Under the pieces are notes generated by a model. That model had not been told where the DNA came from. It saw nothing but the letters and a program-made list of their open reading frames with translations, and made no database searches. Shown piece after piece: positions 52,201 through 60,891 of a DNA stretch of 64,000 nucleotides. The position numbers were made by a program, and so were the translations under genes. The stretch's first letter is position 1, and the number at the start of each line of letters is the position of its first letter. The stretch spans positions 186,001 to 250,000 of the forward strand of contig JAGDZD010000015.1 in NCBI GenBank assembly GCA_049116315.1, written 5' to 3'. The stretch comes from Thalassobius sp049116315 (GTDB taxonomy: Bacteria > Pseudomonadota > Alphaproteobacteria > Rhodobacterales > Rhodobacteraceae).

Positions 52201-55200
52201 AAGTTGCTGGGATCCGCCAGAACCTCTTCGAGCAACGTGGTGCTGAGCTGTGGATCGAGCCCGCGACGTTTGGACGGGAAGCTCTTGGAGCTGAGGTCCA
52301 AGACCGCGCAGGTCACACCGGGGAATTCCCGGGGGATGACGCGTGCTGGCCCCATAACGGTGGATTTTTCGGGATAGCGCAGTGTTTCCCCAGAGACCTT
52401 GGCCGCATCCGATGTCATCACGTTGATGTGCAAGGGCGAGGCAACGTTCTGATCGCTCAGGGCCTGCGCAAGGAACATAAGCGAGTAGAACCCATATTCC
52501 TGATTGCGGTGGAAAAAGCTGCTGCCGGGCCGAAAGGTTTCGCGATCGGTTAGCAACCAGCCATGCAAGATTCGCGTCGGCATCTGCCCTGCAGATGACA
52601 AATCATTCAACAACAGGTCATAGCCTTCGCGCCCCTGCTCTGGGGCGAGAATGTAGCCGTCTTCAAGCTTGGCAAATCCATCACCGGTGCGCACCGAGGT
52701 CACAGCATGACCTGCATCTCGCAAGCGCGTAGCAACTTCAGCGCAAAGACCAATCTCATCTTCAAAGATCAACCATGTCTCTTTGCGCGCCGCTGCCAAA
52801 TCGGCGTCAACATCAATGGCGCATTCCGCATAGCGTGGTTTCCAAGCGGGCTGATATCCCCAGTCGCCAATGTCGTCGCGCCGCATCAACCAATCTTGTG
52901 CTGGGGTGGCTTCGGCCTTGGCCGGTTCAATGAAATATTCGCTGCGCTGAAAGGCGTAGGTCGGCAAAACGACGCGATTGCGGCGGGCGTCACCCCAGAT
53001 TTGGGCCCAGTCAAAAGAGACACCCATCGCCCATGTTCGTCCCAACATGGCAGCAAAGTAGGTGTCATCTGCAATGTCATCTTTGGGATGGCGCAGGGTG
53101 CTGATCACTTGGTTGGGGGTGACGTCGCTATGCTGTCCAGTCAACGAGCTTAACGCTTTGCCGGGGCCAACTTCGATAAACACTTTGTCTTCGCCCGCGG
53201 CCAGAGTGCTGATGCAATCCGCAAACAGCACCGTGCCGCGCAGATGGCCAACCCAATAGTCGGGGTCGGTTGCCATTTCGGGTGTGATAAACTCGCCCGT
53301 CCGGTTCGAGGTGAACGGGATTTGAGGCGCGTTCAGCTGGATCGACTGCAAGAAGGTGCGGAACCGGTCTAGGATCGGCTCCAACATGCGGGAATGTGCC
53401 GCGATATTGATCGCAACGCGCTGACATTCGATGTCCTTGTTGGCAAGTTCTTCCTGCAGACGTTCGATTGCCGCAATCGGGCCAGAGGCCACGCTGAGAT
53501 CAGGGGCGTTCTCAACCGCTAGGTCCAAATCTTGACCGAGATAGGGCTTCAGCTCAGCGGCGGACAAAGCGACGCTCAGCATGCCACCCGCAGGCACTGT
53601 ATCAAACAGTTGGCCGCGCAAATGCACCAAGCCAATGCAGTCTTCAAAACTCAGGACATCGGCCAAACAGGCGGCGGTGTTTTCACCCATCGAATGGCCC
53701 ACCATCGCAGTGGGACGCACGCCCCAGCTGATCCACAGCTGGGCCAGCGCATATTCCACGATCATGATCAACGGCAGCTGGATCGAAGGTGTTTTCAGCT
53801 TTTCATCGGCGGTGGCTTTATCACCTGCTTCGGGCAGCCATAGCGCGCGGATATCATAGTCGATTTTGGATTGCAGAACATCCAAACCCTTGTCCATCCA
53901 TTCGGCAAAAACAGGCTCTGTTTCATAAAGATCCTGCGCCATGCCAGCGTATTGCGCCCCGCCACCGGGGAACATGAAGACCACGTCCGGGTGGTCGCCA
54001 ACAACGGTGTGGGTAAAGACCCGGCGCGGATCGTTTTGCTCGAGCAATGCTGCGGCTTCTTCGTGGGTTTCCGCCACGATCACGCGACGCCGTTCAAAGG
54101 CGCGGCGTCCCTTTTGCAGCGTCCAAGCGACATCGGCCAAAGGTTGGTCGGGATGAGCCCGCAGGTGCGTCGCCAAGTTGCTGGCATTCGCTTCCAGGGC
54201 TGCTTTGTTGCGTCCTGACATGGTCAGGATTTGAAACGGCCAATCGCTTTCTTCGGACGCCGCCCGCTCTGGTGCTTCTTCCAGAACGACATGGGCATTG
54301 GTGCCACCCACCCCCAGCGAATTCACCCCGGCGCGGCGCGGACCTTTGTGCGAAACCCAGTCGCGCAGGCTGTCGTTCACCCGGAAAGGCGAATGCTCAA
54401 AGTCGATGGCCGCGTTTGGTGTTTCATAGCCCAAGCTCGGGGGCATTTGCGTGTTGCTGAGCGCCATGCTGGTCTTGATCAGGCTGGCCACACCGGCGGC
54501 TGTGTCTGTGTGACCAATATTGGTTTTCACCGACCCGATCCGGCAGAATCCCGTTTCGTCAGTGGTTTCCGAAAAGGCCTCGGTCAGGGCGGCCACTTCG
54601 ATTGGATCGCCCAGATACGTGCCGGTGCCGTGGCACTCGACATAATCGATGGTATCGGCGGTGATGTCCGCCAAAGCATGGGCATCCGCAATCGCTGCGG
54701 CTTGACCATCGACAGATGGTGCCAGATAGCCAGCTTTGGCCGCGCCATCGTTGTTCACAGCCGACCCTTTGATCACGGCATAGATATGATCGCCATCAGC
54801 AATGGCATCTTCCAAGCGGCGCATCACAACAACGCCGGCGCCACTGCCAAAGACGGTGCCTTGGGCGCGATTGTCAAACGCATGGCAATGGCCGTCTGGG
54901 GATAGGATCTCACCTTCTTTGAACACATAGCCCCGTTCATGGGGCATCTCGATGGTGACGCCGCCCGCCAAAGCCATGTCGCATTCGCCGTTCAACAGCG
55001 ACTGGCAGGCATAGTGGGTAGCGACAAGTGAGGTTGAGCACGCTGTTTGAATGTTGATCGACGGACCTTTCAGGTCCAGCACATGAGACAGGCGCGTGAC
55101 CATAAAGTCTTTGTCGTTGCCGGTGTGGCGCAACAAGAACATGCCGGTGTCATCGACAAGGTCACGGTTTGAGCAGATGTTGAAATAGAAATAACTTCCC

Positions 55201-55595
55201 ATGCCACAACCACCAAAGACCCCAACGGGGCCTTTGAATTGTTCAGGGGTATGTCCAGCGTTTTCCAAGGCCTCCCAAGAGACCTCAAGGAATTGTCGGT
55301 GTTGCGGATCTAGGATCGCAGCCTCTTTGGGGGAAAACCCAAAGAATTCGGCGTCGAAGTTTTTGAAGCCATCCAAGGGGGCGGCGACGGGGACATAATC
55401 ATCACGCTCTAGCAGATGGGGCGCTTCGCCAGCGTCCAGCAGATCTTGTTTGGAAAGGCGGCGGATCGATTCAATTCCGTCCCGAAGGTTGGCCCAATAC
55501 TCCTGAACAGAGTCCGCTCCGGGGAGGTGGGCTGCCATGCCGACAATCGCGATGTCTGCACTGATATTTACTTCGGTTTTTGGCTCTTGCGACAT
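49206..55595 (-). CDS. Type I polyketide synthase, KS-AT-KR-DH-ACP-TE
   Basis: A 2129-aa single-module PKS. KS ~14-440 with C186 (QTACSTSLV), H322 and H362; AT ~535-840 with S635 (GHSMGE) and a non-standard specificity motif IAAHS; a structural region ~880-1150; KR ~1160-1345 with GGFGGIG, Y1328 and N1332, and an ADAP version of the B-type LDD motif; DH ~1395-1665 with H1414 and D1582; ACP S1790 (DLGGHSLIA); TE ~1850-2110 with probable triad S1934 (GGFSGGG), D1961 and H2091. The KR precedes the DH, the reverse of the usual cis-AT order. Gly replaces the Gln/His four residues after the DH aspartate. A phosphopantetheinyl transferase is needed but none is encoded here. Confidence 0.95.
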   Translation of the reverse strand: MSQEPKTEVNISADIAIVGMAAHLPGADSVQEYWANLRDGIESIRRLSKQDLLDAGEAPHLLERDDYVPVAAPLDGFKNFDAEFFGFSPKEAAILDPQHRQFLEVSWEALENAGHTPEQFKGPVGVFGGCGMGSYFYFNICSNRDLVDDTGMFLLRHTGNDKDFMVTRLSHVLDLKGPSINIQTACSTSLVATHYACQSLLNGECDMALAGGVTIEMPHERGYVFKEGEILSPDGHCHAFDNRAQGTVFGSGAGVVVMRRLEDAIADGDHIYAVIKGSAVNNDGAAKAGYLAPSVDGQAAAIADAHALADITADTIDYVECHGTGTYLGDPIEVAALTEAFSETTDETGFCRIGSVKTNIGHTDTAAGVASLIKTSMALSNTQMPPSLGYETPNAAIDFEHSPFRVNDSLRDWVSHKGPRRAGVNSLGVGGTNAHVVLEEAPERAASEESDWPFQILTMSGRNKAALEANASNLATHLRAHPDQPLADVAWTLQKGRRAFERRRVIVAETHEEAAALLEQNDPRRVFTHTVVGDHPDVVFMFPGGGAQYAGMAQDLYETEPVFAEWMDKGLDVLQSKIDYDIRALWLPEAGDKATADEKLKTPSIQLPLIMIVEYALAQLWISWGVRPTAMVGHSMGENTAACLADVLSFEDCIGLVHLRGQLFDTVPAGGMLSVALSAAELKPYLGQDLDLAVENAPDLSVASGPIAAIERLQEELANKDIECQRVAINIAAHSRMLEPILDRFRTFLQSIQLNAPQIPFTSNRTGEFITPEMATDPDYWVGHLRGTVLFADCISTLAAGEDKVFIEVGPGKALSSLTGQHSDVTPNQVISTLRHPKDDIADDTYFAAMLGRTWAMGVSFDWAQIWGDARRNRVVLPTYAFQRSEYFIEPAKAEATPAQDWLMRRDDIGDWGYQPAWKPRYAECAIDVDADLAAARKETWLIFEDEIGLCAEVATRLRDAGHAVTSVRTGDGFAKLEDGYILAPEQGREGYDLLLNDLSSAGQMPTRILHGWLLTDRETFRPGSSFFHRNQEYGFYSLMFLAQALSDQNVASPLHINVMTSDAAKVSGETLRYPEKSTVMGPARVIPREFPGVTCAVLDLSSKSFPSKRRGLDPQLSTTLLEEVLADPSNLVAALRGTKRYELEFRAAEFDAKDELPIRTNGCYLITGGFGGIGTTLATALAQKAQANIVLLSRKALPDRDTWANYLANSAQHDPVSRRIAAVKEIEAAGGDVLVLEADVSNVEEMRNAVRLARDTYGDVNGVIHAAGVIADAPILGKSLGDIEDVFTPKVHGTQVLDSLFPDGSLDWMVLFSSSSTVTAPAGQVDYVAANEYLNALAKSRAGGSTPVIAIDWGIWSDVGMAADAMATRLGTQTQSPSEPVDSTLLSDKSFDAEGARIFTTALSTQNWVMDEHRTKAGDILLPGTGYLELAHQALRAQGETAAFEIRDLFFLAPLHVTEKQGCDVTIKLARADQGYDLNVESAAGHAGAITNAEAAIGLGQIAAPAPLDLDAISARMAPATVANNGETLRSAQEAHLNFGPRWRVLHSTAYGAGEGLAQLSLPDEFASDLDGFALHPGLMDLATGWAMGLVEGYEGNALWAPVSYHRVRVFAPLQQTIHSWVRIRGDSNSSNGVASFDITLTAPDGTVLLDIEGFSIRKLEGGLSLSSPNVTAIGTDFRPLSPAEERLKHNLAQGIRPAEGVDAFFRALTSGQSQIVVSSLDLPALVEQTAFAGQAASQTQKFERPELDQDFAAPETDVQKRIAVFFEELLGVDQIGIDDSFFDLGGHSLIAVRLFAKIKKAFGTDFPISLLFEAPTIRKIATHLPTQDADTGADTVTPMPAQRRFTHLVPMHQGEGGANTPFFLVAGMFGNVLNLRHLAHLLGADRPFYGLQARGLFGDASPHGTIPEAARDYIAEMKQVQPKGPYMLGGFSGGGITALEIAQQLQAEGEEVAMLVMLDTPLPVRRPLSKRDRIAIQMLELKEKGPAYLTRWVSNRIKWEISKRRGTAVTDAPAQFHNAEIEAAFLSAVETYQLQMWDGPLLLYRPPLEGKWQVALDRLVNSERAYVVHDNDWSDWAPKVEVFEVPGNHDSMVLEPNVRVLASRIRDAITDVEKDTSPAWVAGKAAE

Positions 55596-55679
55596 TCAAA
55601 CAAACTCATATCCACTACGGGTTACCTATCCACTTACGGGTAGAATGCGGTTGTTTTGAGGCACTGATTTGCCTTTTTT

Positions 55680-55708
55680 GGTATAGGTGCCTAGCAATTA
55701 GGTATAGG
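55680..55708 (-). promoter_or_regulatory. Direct repeats GGTATAGG upstream of the PKS operon
   Basis: GGTATAGG occurs at 55680-55687 and 55701-55708, start-to-start 21 bp, i.e. two helical turns, 85-113 bp upstream of the PKS ATG. A less similar ACCTATCC lies at 55624-55631. Repeats on the same DNA face commonly bind a regulator dimer. This region would drive the PKS-GT2-NRPS-SGNH set. Confidence 0.4.
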
Positions 55709-55739
55709 CAAGAGAGCAATAGCAGGTCAAAGCGATGCA

Positions 55740-57116
55740 TCAGCCGGTTAAGGTTAATATTTCGGCAATGTGAAACTGAAATGCGATTGCAGCAAGCAGG
55801 AAACTAACCCCGATTGCAACTGCGTCATGCAGCGGATCCCACGCGCCTTGTTGGCGCGATAGCCAGATGACCACGGGGTAGGCAGCGATATAGGCCGCCC
55901 CCAAGCCCAGCAAAGCGCCGAGCAGTCCCATGGTTTCAAGACCGATGATCAGCCCGGCAAAGATACAGACCGCGCGCACCGCCGCGAGCACAAAAAAGCC
56001 CCGCGAATTGCCCGCTGCCAAAGCCGCTTGATCATAGGTCATGACGATGATTTGTGGAATTTGCACCAGGGATAAGACGACAACCACTGCGCCCGCGCGG
56101 GCATACCGCGCGTCATAAAGAATATCGATCAGCCAGACCCCTAGCAAAGACACTGCAAAGGTCATGACCAACAACAGAGCGGTGGCAAACACCCGCATCT
56201 TGCGCAGCCGCAGAAAGTTCTCTCGCGAGGCATCAGGTGGGTTTTCGCGATAGATTGGGATCAGGACTTTGTGGGTGACCATACCGCCCAGCAGCATGGG
56301 AAAGCTGGCCAGAAAATAGCCGATATTGTAGACGCCGAACTCGTCCAGCGAGAGGTATTTGCCAATCACAAGCTTGTCGCTGTGCAACGTAATGAACCCG
56401 CAGATGGTGCTTAAAAAGATCCATTTTCCAAAGTGGATCAGCTCTTTGGCAGCGGGTTTTTCCCATTGAAACCGGTTGGCCGGTCCGGGCAAAAATTTGT
56501 TCAGGAACACCACTTGGATCACGGCCGCACTGATGCCGCTGATGACCAATGACCAGACCGATTGGGTGATCCAGGCGGCCAGCACGGCGATGACCAATCC
56601 AATGAACTGCACGGCCAGCGTGATCGTGGTGACGCGCCCGGCTTGTAGGTGGCGATTGGCGGTTTCCATCTTTGTGGGATTAAAGCCGCTGATCAGCAAG
56701 GTGACACCATAGACGGGCAGCACGTAAAGCAGCTGGGGCTCTTCGTAGAGCAAAGCCGCAGGGTAGGCGAGCAACGCCGCCACAGCCCACAGGGCTGCGC
56801 CACGCATCATTTGGATGGTCCAGGCGGTGTTTAGGAAGTCCGGATCATCGCCGCGTTTGCTTTGCATGATGGCTGGGCTGACACCGACATCAGAAAACAT
56901 CGCCAGTCCGACCATGACAACCGTGACCAGCGCCATCAATCCAAAGGCTTCTGGGAACAGGATGCGCGTCAAAATCAGGTTGGAGCCAAGCCGCAACGCT
57001 TGGTTCAGCACAAACCCCATCGAATGGATCGCAGAGCTGCGCATCGCGCGGTCTGTCAGGCTGCCACCGCGGCGCAGGCGGTTCAAAACGGTGCCGATCA
57101 TCTGCCGCGGCTCCAT
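55740..57116 (-). CDS. Wzx-type polysaccharide flippase
   Basis: A 458-aa integral membrane protein with 12-14 hydrophobic segments and the start SIHSMGFVLNQALRLGSNLI typical of the oligosaccharide flippase (MOP) superfamily, followed by FPEAFGLMALVTVVMVGLA. It would flip the lipid-linked repeat unit, possibly carrying the polyketide/aminoacyl group, to the periplasm. It overlaps the upstream GT2 gene by 19 bp. Confidence 0.88.
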   Translation of the reverse strand: MEPRQMIGTVLNRLRRGGSLTDRAMRSSAIHSMGFVLNQALRLGSNLILTRILFPEAFGLMALVTVVMVGLAMFSDVGVSPAIMQSKRGDDPDFLNTAWTIQMMRGAALWAVAALLAYPAALLYEEPQLLYVLPVYGVTLLISGFNPTKMETANRHLQAGRVTTITLAVQFIGLVIAVLAAWITQSVWSLVISGISAAVIQVVFLNKFLPGPANRFQWEKPAAKELIHFGKWIFLSTICGFITLHSDKLVIGKYLSLDEFGVYNIGYFLASFPMLLGGMVTHKVLIPIYRENPPDASRENFLRLRKMRVFATALLLVMTFAVSLLGVWLIDILYDARYARAGAVVVVLSLVQIPQIIVMTYDQAALAAGNSRGFFVLAAVRAVCIFAGLIIGLETMGLLGALLGLGAAYIAAYPVVIWLSRQQGAWDPLHDAVAIGVSFLLAAIAFQFHIAEILTLTG

Positions 57117-57922
57117 CTGGTGGAGTTGCGGCCAAGTTTCACCCGCAAGGCCACGGCTGCGTAAACCGCAAATCCAATGGGATCGCGGATGATGGTGCCG
57201 ATCAAACGTTGTTTGCCATAGGAAAACTTGTCGTCATTTTCCAACAGCTCTGGGTAGGTCTGTTTGATTTCTGTGACGCCCAAGTTTTGGCGGCGGCGCA
57301 CTTTGACGAGGTTGCCAAACCCTTCGACCAGGGGCCAGCGATAGCTGGCGTCAATTGACAGGCGCTCTTCAGGGGAAAAGCTGAGGCGCACATATGTGTC
57401 ATCCGAGATGATGTTTGGAAATTGGGCCCAGCGTTTTCGCCCTTCGGCATTCACCGCAAACAGGCCGCAGCCCGGAACGCCATGGCGCATAAACGGCACC
57501 GTCAGATAGAACCGACCGTAGGCGCGCGTCGCCCAACTTTGGGCTTGGGGAATGGTGACCTTGCCACTGGCATACAGCGGCTTGGCGGGCGAAAGCGCGT
57601 GAACAAGCTGGGCGAGCACAGGCGCACTAAGCTCGACATCGGCATCCAGATAGGCCCGCATGTCGCCCTGTGCTTGGGCGTCACCTTCGTTGAGGGCCAG
57701 CATCTTTCCACCTTGGGGCAGGTCGATCACCCGAAAGGCCCAGCCTTTTTCCTGAGCATTGGGCGCAAAGGCTTGGGCTTGGGCCACCGTGTCATCCGTG
57801 CAGCCGTTGGCGACCACCAGAACTTCCACCTCCCCTTCGGGGGCATCCGAGGCAAAAAGGGCCGAAAGGCAGTGGCCAATCAAGGGACCTTCGTTGTTTG
57901 CCGGTATGATGACGGATATCAT
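57098..57922 (-). CDS. Glycosyltransferase family 2
   Basis: A 274-aa GT-A transferase: VIIPANNEGPLIGHCLSALF, VLVVANGCTDDTVAQA, a DxD-type AYLDADVELSAP and the acceptor-domain motif ISDDTYVRLSF. A C-terminal hydrophobic part (DPIGFAVYAAVALRVKLGRN) suggests membrane association. It overlaps the flippase gene and is preceded by 160 bp without a recognised gene. Confidence 0.87.
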   Translation of the reverse strand: MISVIIPANNEGPLIGHCLSALFASDAPEGEVEVLVVANGCTDDTVAQAQAFAPNAQEKGWAFRVIDLPQGGKMLALNEGDAQAQGDMRAYLDADVELSAPVLAQLVHALSPAKPLYASGKVTIPQAQSWATRAYGRFYLTVPFMRHGVPGCGLFAVNAEGRKRWAQFPNIISDDTYVRLSFSPEERLSIDASYRWPLVEGFGNLVKVRRRQNLGVTEIKQTYPELLENDDKFSYGKQRLIGTIIRDPIGFAVYAAVALRVKLGRNSTRWSRGR

Positions 57923-58082
57923 CGAATGGAACCCCAGATAAGGACTGCTTTGATCTTGGTAACGCCTTGGTCACTCAAGTGTTTACCATAGATTGGCATC
58001 GGTGCCCGCTTGATCATGAAACTGTGGTCGAACTGTGACATCGTGGTGAATTAATGAGCTCAGGGGCTGTTTGTTCAGCGGA

Positions 58083-60881
58083 TTAGCCTTGGGGCGTCAC
58101 AGCATAAAGCTGACCGGGATCGGCTTCGAATTCCAGACGTTCAATCGATAACATCCGGCTTTCACCCAAAGGGCCCTCTGCCATCAAAAAGGGGCCCATC
58201 CACGTAAAGCGATAGGCCGAGGCTTCTCCGGGGAAAATGGCCGTGTCCACCCCGTCGCCGCCATGAACCGCATCAGAGCCCCCGGCCGTGACCAGCCAGT
58301 CATCTCCGGGCCCGCCGTCTAGAAAATCGGCGTGTGGGCTGCCCTCGACCAAATCATCCTGTGAGGTGCCAATCAGGCTAAGACCGTTTGCAAAAACGGC
58401 CTGATCCCGCGCTTCCCAAGTTGCAGGCAAAGTGGCGTTATATGTGCGCAGCGTCGACCAGCGCGGGTTGCTATCCTTGAGGTGTCGTTTGGCGCCCCAA
58501 CTGCCCCATTGCGAGGGTTTGGCCACATCCACAAAGGCATTGAACAACGTGCCTCCGGCTTTTTGCCAGCCATCGATCACGTCGCTATAGAGCGCAGCAA
58601 CCTCTTGGGAGTAGTTGAACGTCTGATAGAAGGCGGTGAGCGTTTTGTCGTTCTGCCATGCGCCGGTGCCGGTGATATGTGCCCCGCCTTCATACATAAT
58701 CAGATCAAGGTCATGGCGCGCAGCGGCGGCGGCGTGGTGGGGAAACAGCTCTTCGATGAGTTCGCGCACAGGACCGGCTTTCAACGCTTTATAGCTGCGC
58801 TTCAACGCTTCGCTTTCGCTGATTTTGAGCCAATCCAAGATTTGCGGCGCAAAGCTGTCACCGCCCATCTCGTGGCCGAAATATCCGGTGACGGCATAGG
58901 CATCAAATGACTCTGCCGGGGCTTTGTTGGCGCGGTTTTCTTTTTGCCACAAGGGGGCGTTCAGCATGGGCTCTTCTAATCCGGGCCAGCCTGTGTGGGT
59001 GGCAACAACGCGGGTCAATCTGGCCGGAGCCTCTTCTGCATAGACATCGGTCCACAGATCAGCGACCTGCGCGGCGCGCATCCCCGCAAATTGCATCCAG
59101 CGATCATCAGAGCCACGCGGCCACCGCTCTTCGGCTTGCTCTCCTGCCCAGATGGCCTGAGGAAAGATGAAGTTCCAAACCTCGTTGGAGTATTCGACAT
59201 AGGCTTTCAGATCGGGACGCAGCTCGGTTTTGACTTGGGTTGCAAAGGCGGTGACATAGGCATCTTCGGCCAAGTGTGGCATGTTGAACCAAGGGTCAGC
59301 CCCGACCAAATTGGCCAAATCCACCATGGTTTCGATCGGCGTGCCCCGCCATGCATAGGTGTAATCGCTTGGCTGAGGGCGTTCGTCCCACGTCTCGATC
59401 AGTGACCCGTTGGTTTGCATCCAATCCATAAAGCGCAACACGCGAAAATCTTGGACCAAGGCCAGCCAGTCGGGATTGAACTGTGCGCCCAGAGTGTCCA
59501 ACGCCAAATGGCGCGTGTGCAGAACGCGAATGTTGCGGATGGGGTCGCTTTCGTCAATCTGGCTGATGGAAATGGCCACCAAACCTTCGCCGGGCGTGAA
59601 AGAGAACTGAATTTCACCGGGTTGCGATTGGATTTCGGTGGCGCGGCCAAACAGCTGCACTGTGCCGGTGCCCTCGTAGGTCAACTGATAGCGTCCGGCA
59701 AATGTCTGCGCCTGAGGTGGCAGTTCTGTCAGGACAAAGGTCTCGATCTTTTCGATCCCCGGTGGCATGCGCAGCGGCCAGCCACTTGGACTCAGGTGGC
59801 CATCGGCACGCATTTGGTTGGCATCCATACCGCCCCATTCGCCGGGTTTGTGGCCGACCCATGGGCGCGCGGATTTCATCAGATCCAGAAAGGGGTATTG
59901 CGTCGACCAATCCGAAATACCGTTCAACCCCATCGCCATTGCCGGAATGGTTGGGCGCGCGATTGTGCGCGTGGGCGAGATGCGCGGGCGGATCGAAGCC
60001 GTGCGGCTTTGTCCCAGATAGGCGACAATTTGGGGATAGGCTTTGCGCACAACGGGATGAATGGTGTTGGGGAGATCCATCGTGTCGGGCAGTTGGTCAC
60101 CAAATATCGGATTATAAGCAATCAATGCCGCCAAGAAGTACAAGGTTGGCGTCCCGTGGGGCGCATCATCGGCGTAAAGATCGGTCCCAACAAGGTCGCT
60201 GAGCGCGGGTTGAGACAAGAGGCCCGATAGAACCGAGGCCACGGGGATCAGCTCGATATCGCGATTGGGACGGGCCTGTTTCAGGTCGTCCAGATATTGA
60301 ACGTACCAGTCATGATACTGACCCGTGTTGGCCTCTAGATATTTGGTCATTCCTGCCGCGTCTGGCGGGTAGCTGGTGATGCTGGCCAGATCTGCCCAGC
60401 CTTCATAAATGAAGAACGTGGCTTCGGGGGCTTGGCCGGCCACCCAGTCCATCACCGTTAAGCTGGCAGAGACCGGGCTTTCTGATCGGGGGTTGTCGCC
60501 ATCGTATTTGGCCGTGGGCGGTTGATACTGAATGAAGTTGGCCGGGTTGATCACCACAGAGCCAAAGCCCGCCTGTCCAAACCGTTGACGGTCATGATTC
60601 CACGCTCTGGCGAGGCCGGGAAAGCTCCAATTGGGTTCGGGCGGCAAAGACTGTGAAAAGTTTCGTAAAAACCCCCAGACACCATCGGCTGCAAAATCCA
60701 CATCCCGGGCGTCGGCGATTTTGTTCAACCAATAGGGGACGGCCGTTTCGGGCGTGTCGCTGAGGTGATGAATGAGCGAATTGCCAAAGAAGAAGGTCCG
60801 GACACGATCCGCGTTTTGCGCCTGGGCAACGCCCGGGAGCAGGCACATCAGCAGGCATATCAACTTCACTAAGCGCATCAT
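58083..60881 (-). CDS. Secreted protein: SGNH-like domain, GH-A-like glycosidase domain, RTX repeats
   Basis: A 932-aa exported protein (signal LVKLICLLMCLLPGVAQAQ). Mature residues ~28-290 carry an SGNH-like module (RTFFFGNSLIHHL, then YEGWADLASI and DDAPHGTP) paralogous to the Tat protein at 42595. The middle (about 430-830) resembles clan GH-A glycosidases: YVEYSNEVWNF supplies an Asn-Glu acid/base candidate (E567) and LIMYEGGAHI a nucleophile candidate (E731). Near the C-terminus are RTX-like repeats (GGPGDDWLVTAGGSDAVHGG). The frame opens at 61016, but ATG 60881 with AGGAAAC upstream gives a proper signal peptide. Likely trims or releases the surface glycan. Confidence 0.75.
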   Translation of the reverse strand: MMRLVKLICLLMCLLPGVAQAQNADRVRTFFFGNSLIHHLSDTPETAVPYWLNKIADARDVDFAADGVWGFLRNFSQSLPPEPNWSFPGLARAWNHDRQRFGQAGFGSVVINPANFIQYQPPTAKYDGDNPRSESPVSASLTVMDWVAGQAPEATFFIYEGWADLASITSYPPDAAGMTKYLEANTGQYHDWYVQYLDDLKQARPNRDIELIPVASVLSGLLSQPALSDLVGTDLYADDAPHGTPTLYFLAALIAYNPIFGDQLPDTMDLPNTIHPVVRKAYPQIVAYLGQSRTASIRPRISPTRTIARPTIPAMAMGLNGISDWSTQYPFLDLMKSARPWVGHKPGEWGGMDANQMRADGHLSPSGWPLRMPPGIEKIETFVLTELPPQAQTFAGRYQLTYEGTGTVQLFGRATEIQSQPGEIQFSFTPGEGLVAISISQIDESDPIRNIRVLHTRHLALDTLGAQFNPDWLALVQDFRVLRFMDWMQTNGSLIETWDERPQPSDYTYAWRGTPIETMVDLANLVGADPWFNMPHLAEDAYVTAFATQVKTELRPDLKAYVEYSNEVWNFIFPQAIWAGEQAEERWPRGSDDRWMQFAGMRAAQVADLWTDVYAEEAPARLTRVVATHTGWPGLEEPMLNAPLWQKENRANKAPAESFDAYAVTGYFGHEMGGDSFAPQILDWLKISESEALKRSYKALKAGPVRELIEELFPHHAAAAARHDLDLIMYEGGAHITGTGAWQNDKTLTAFYQTFNYSQEVAALYSDVIDGWQKAGGTLFNAFVDVAKPSQWGSWGAKRHLKDSNPRWSTLRTYNATLPATWEARDQAVFANGLSLIGTSQDDLVEGSPHADFLDGGPGDDWLVTAGGSDAVHGGDGVDTAIFPGEASAYRFTWMGPFLMAEGPLGESRMLSIERLEFEADPGQLYAVTPQG

Positions 60882-60891
60882 GTTTCCTGTT

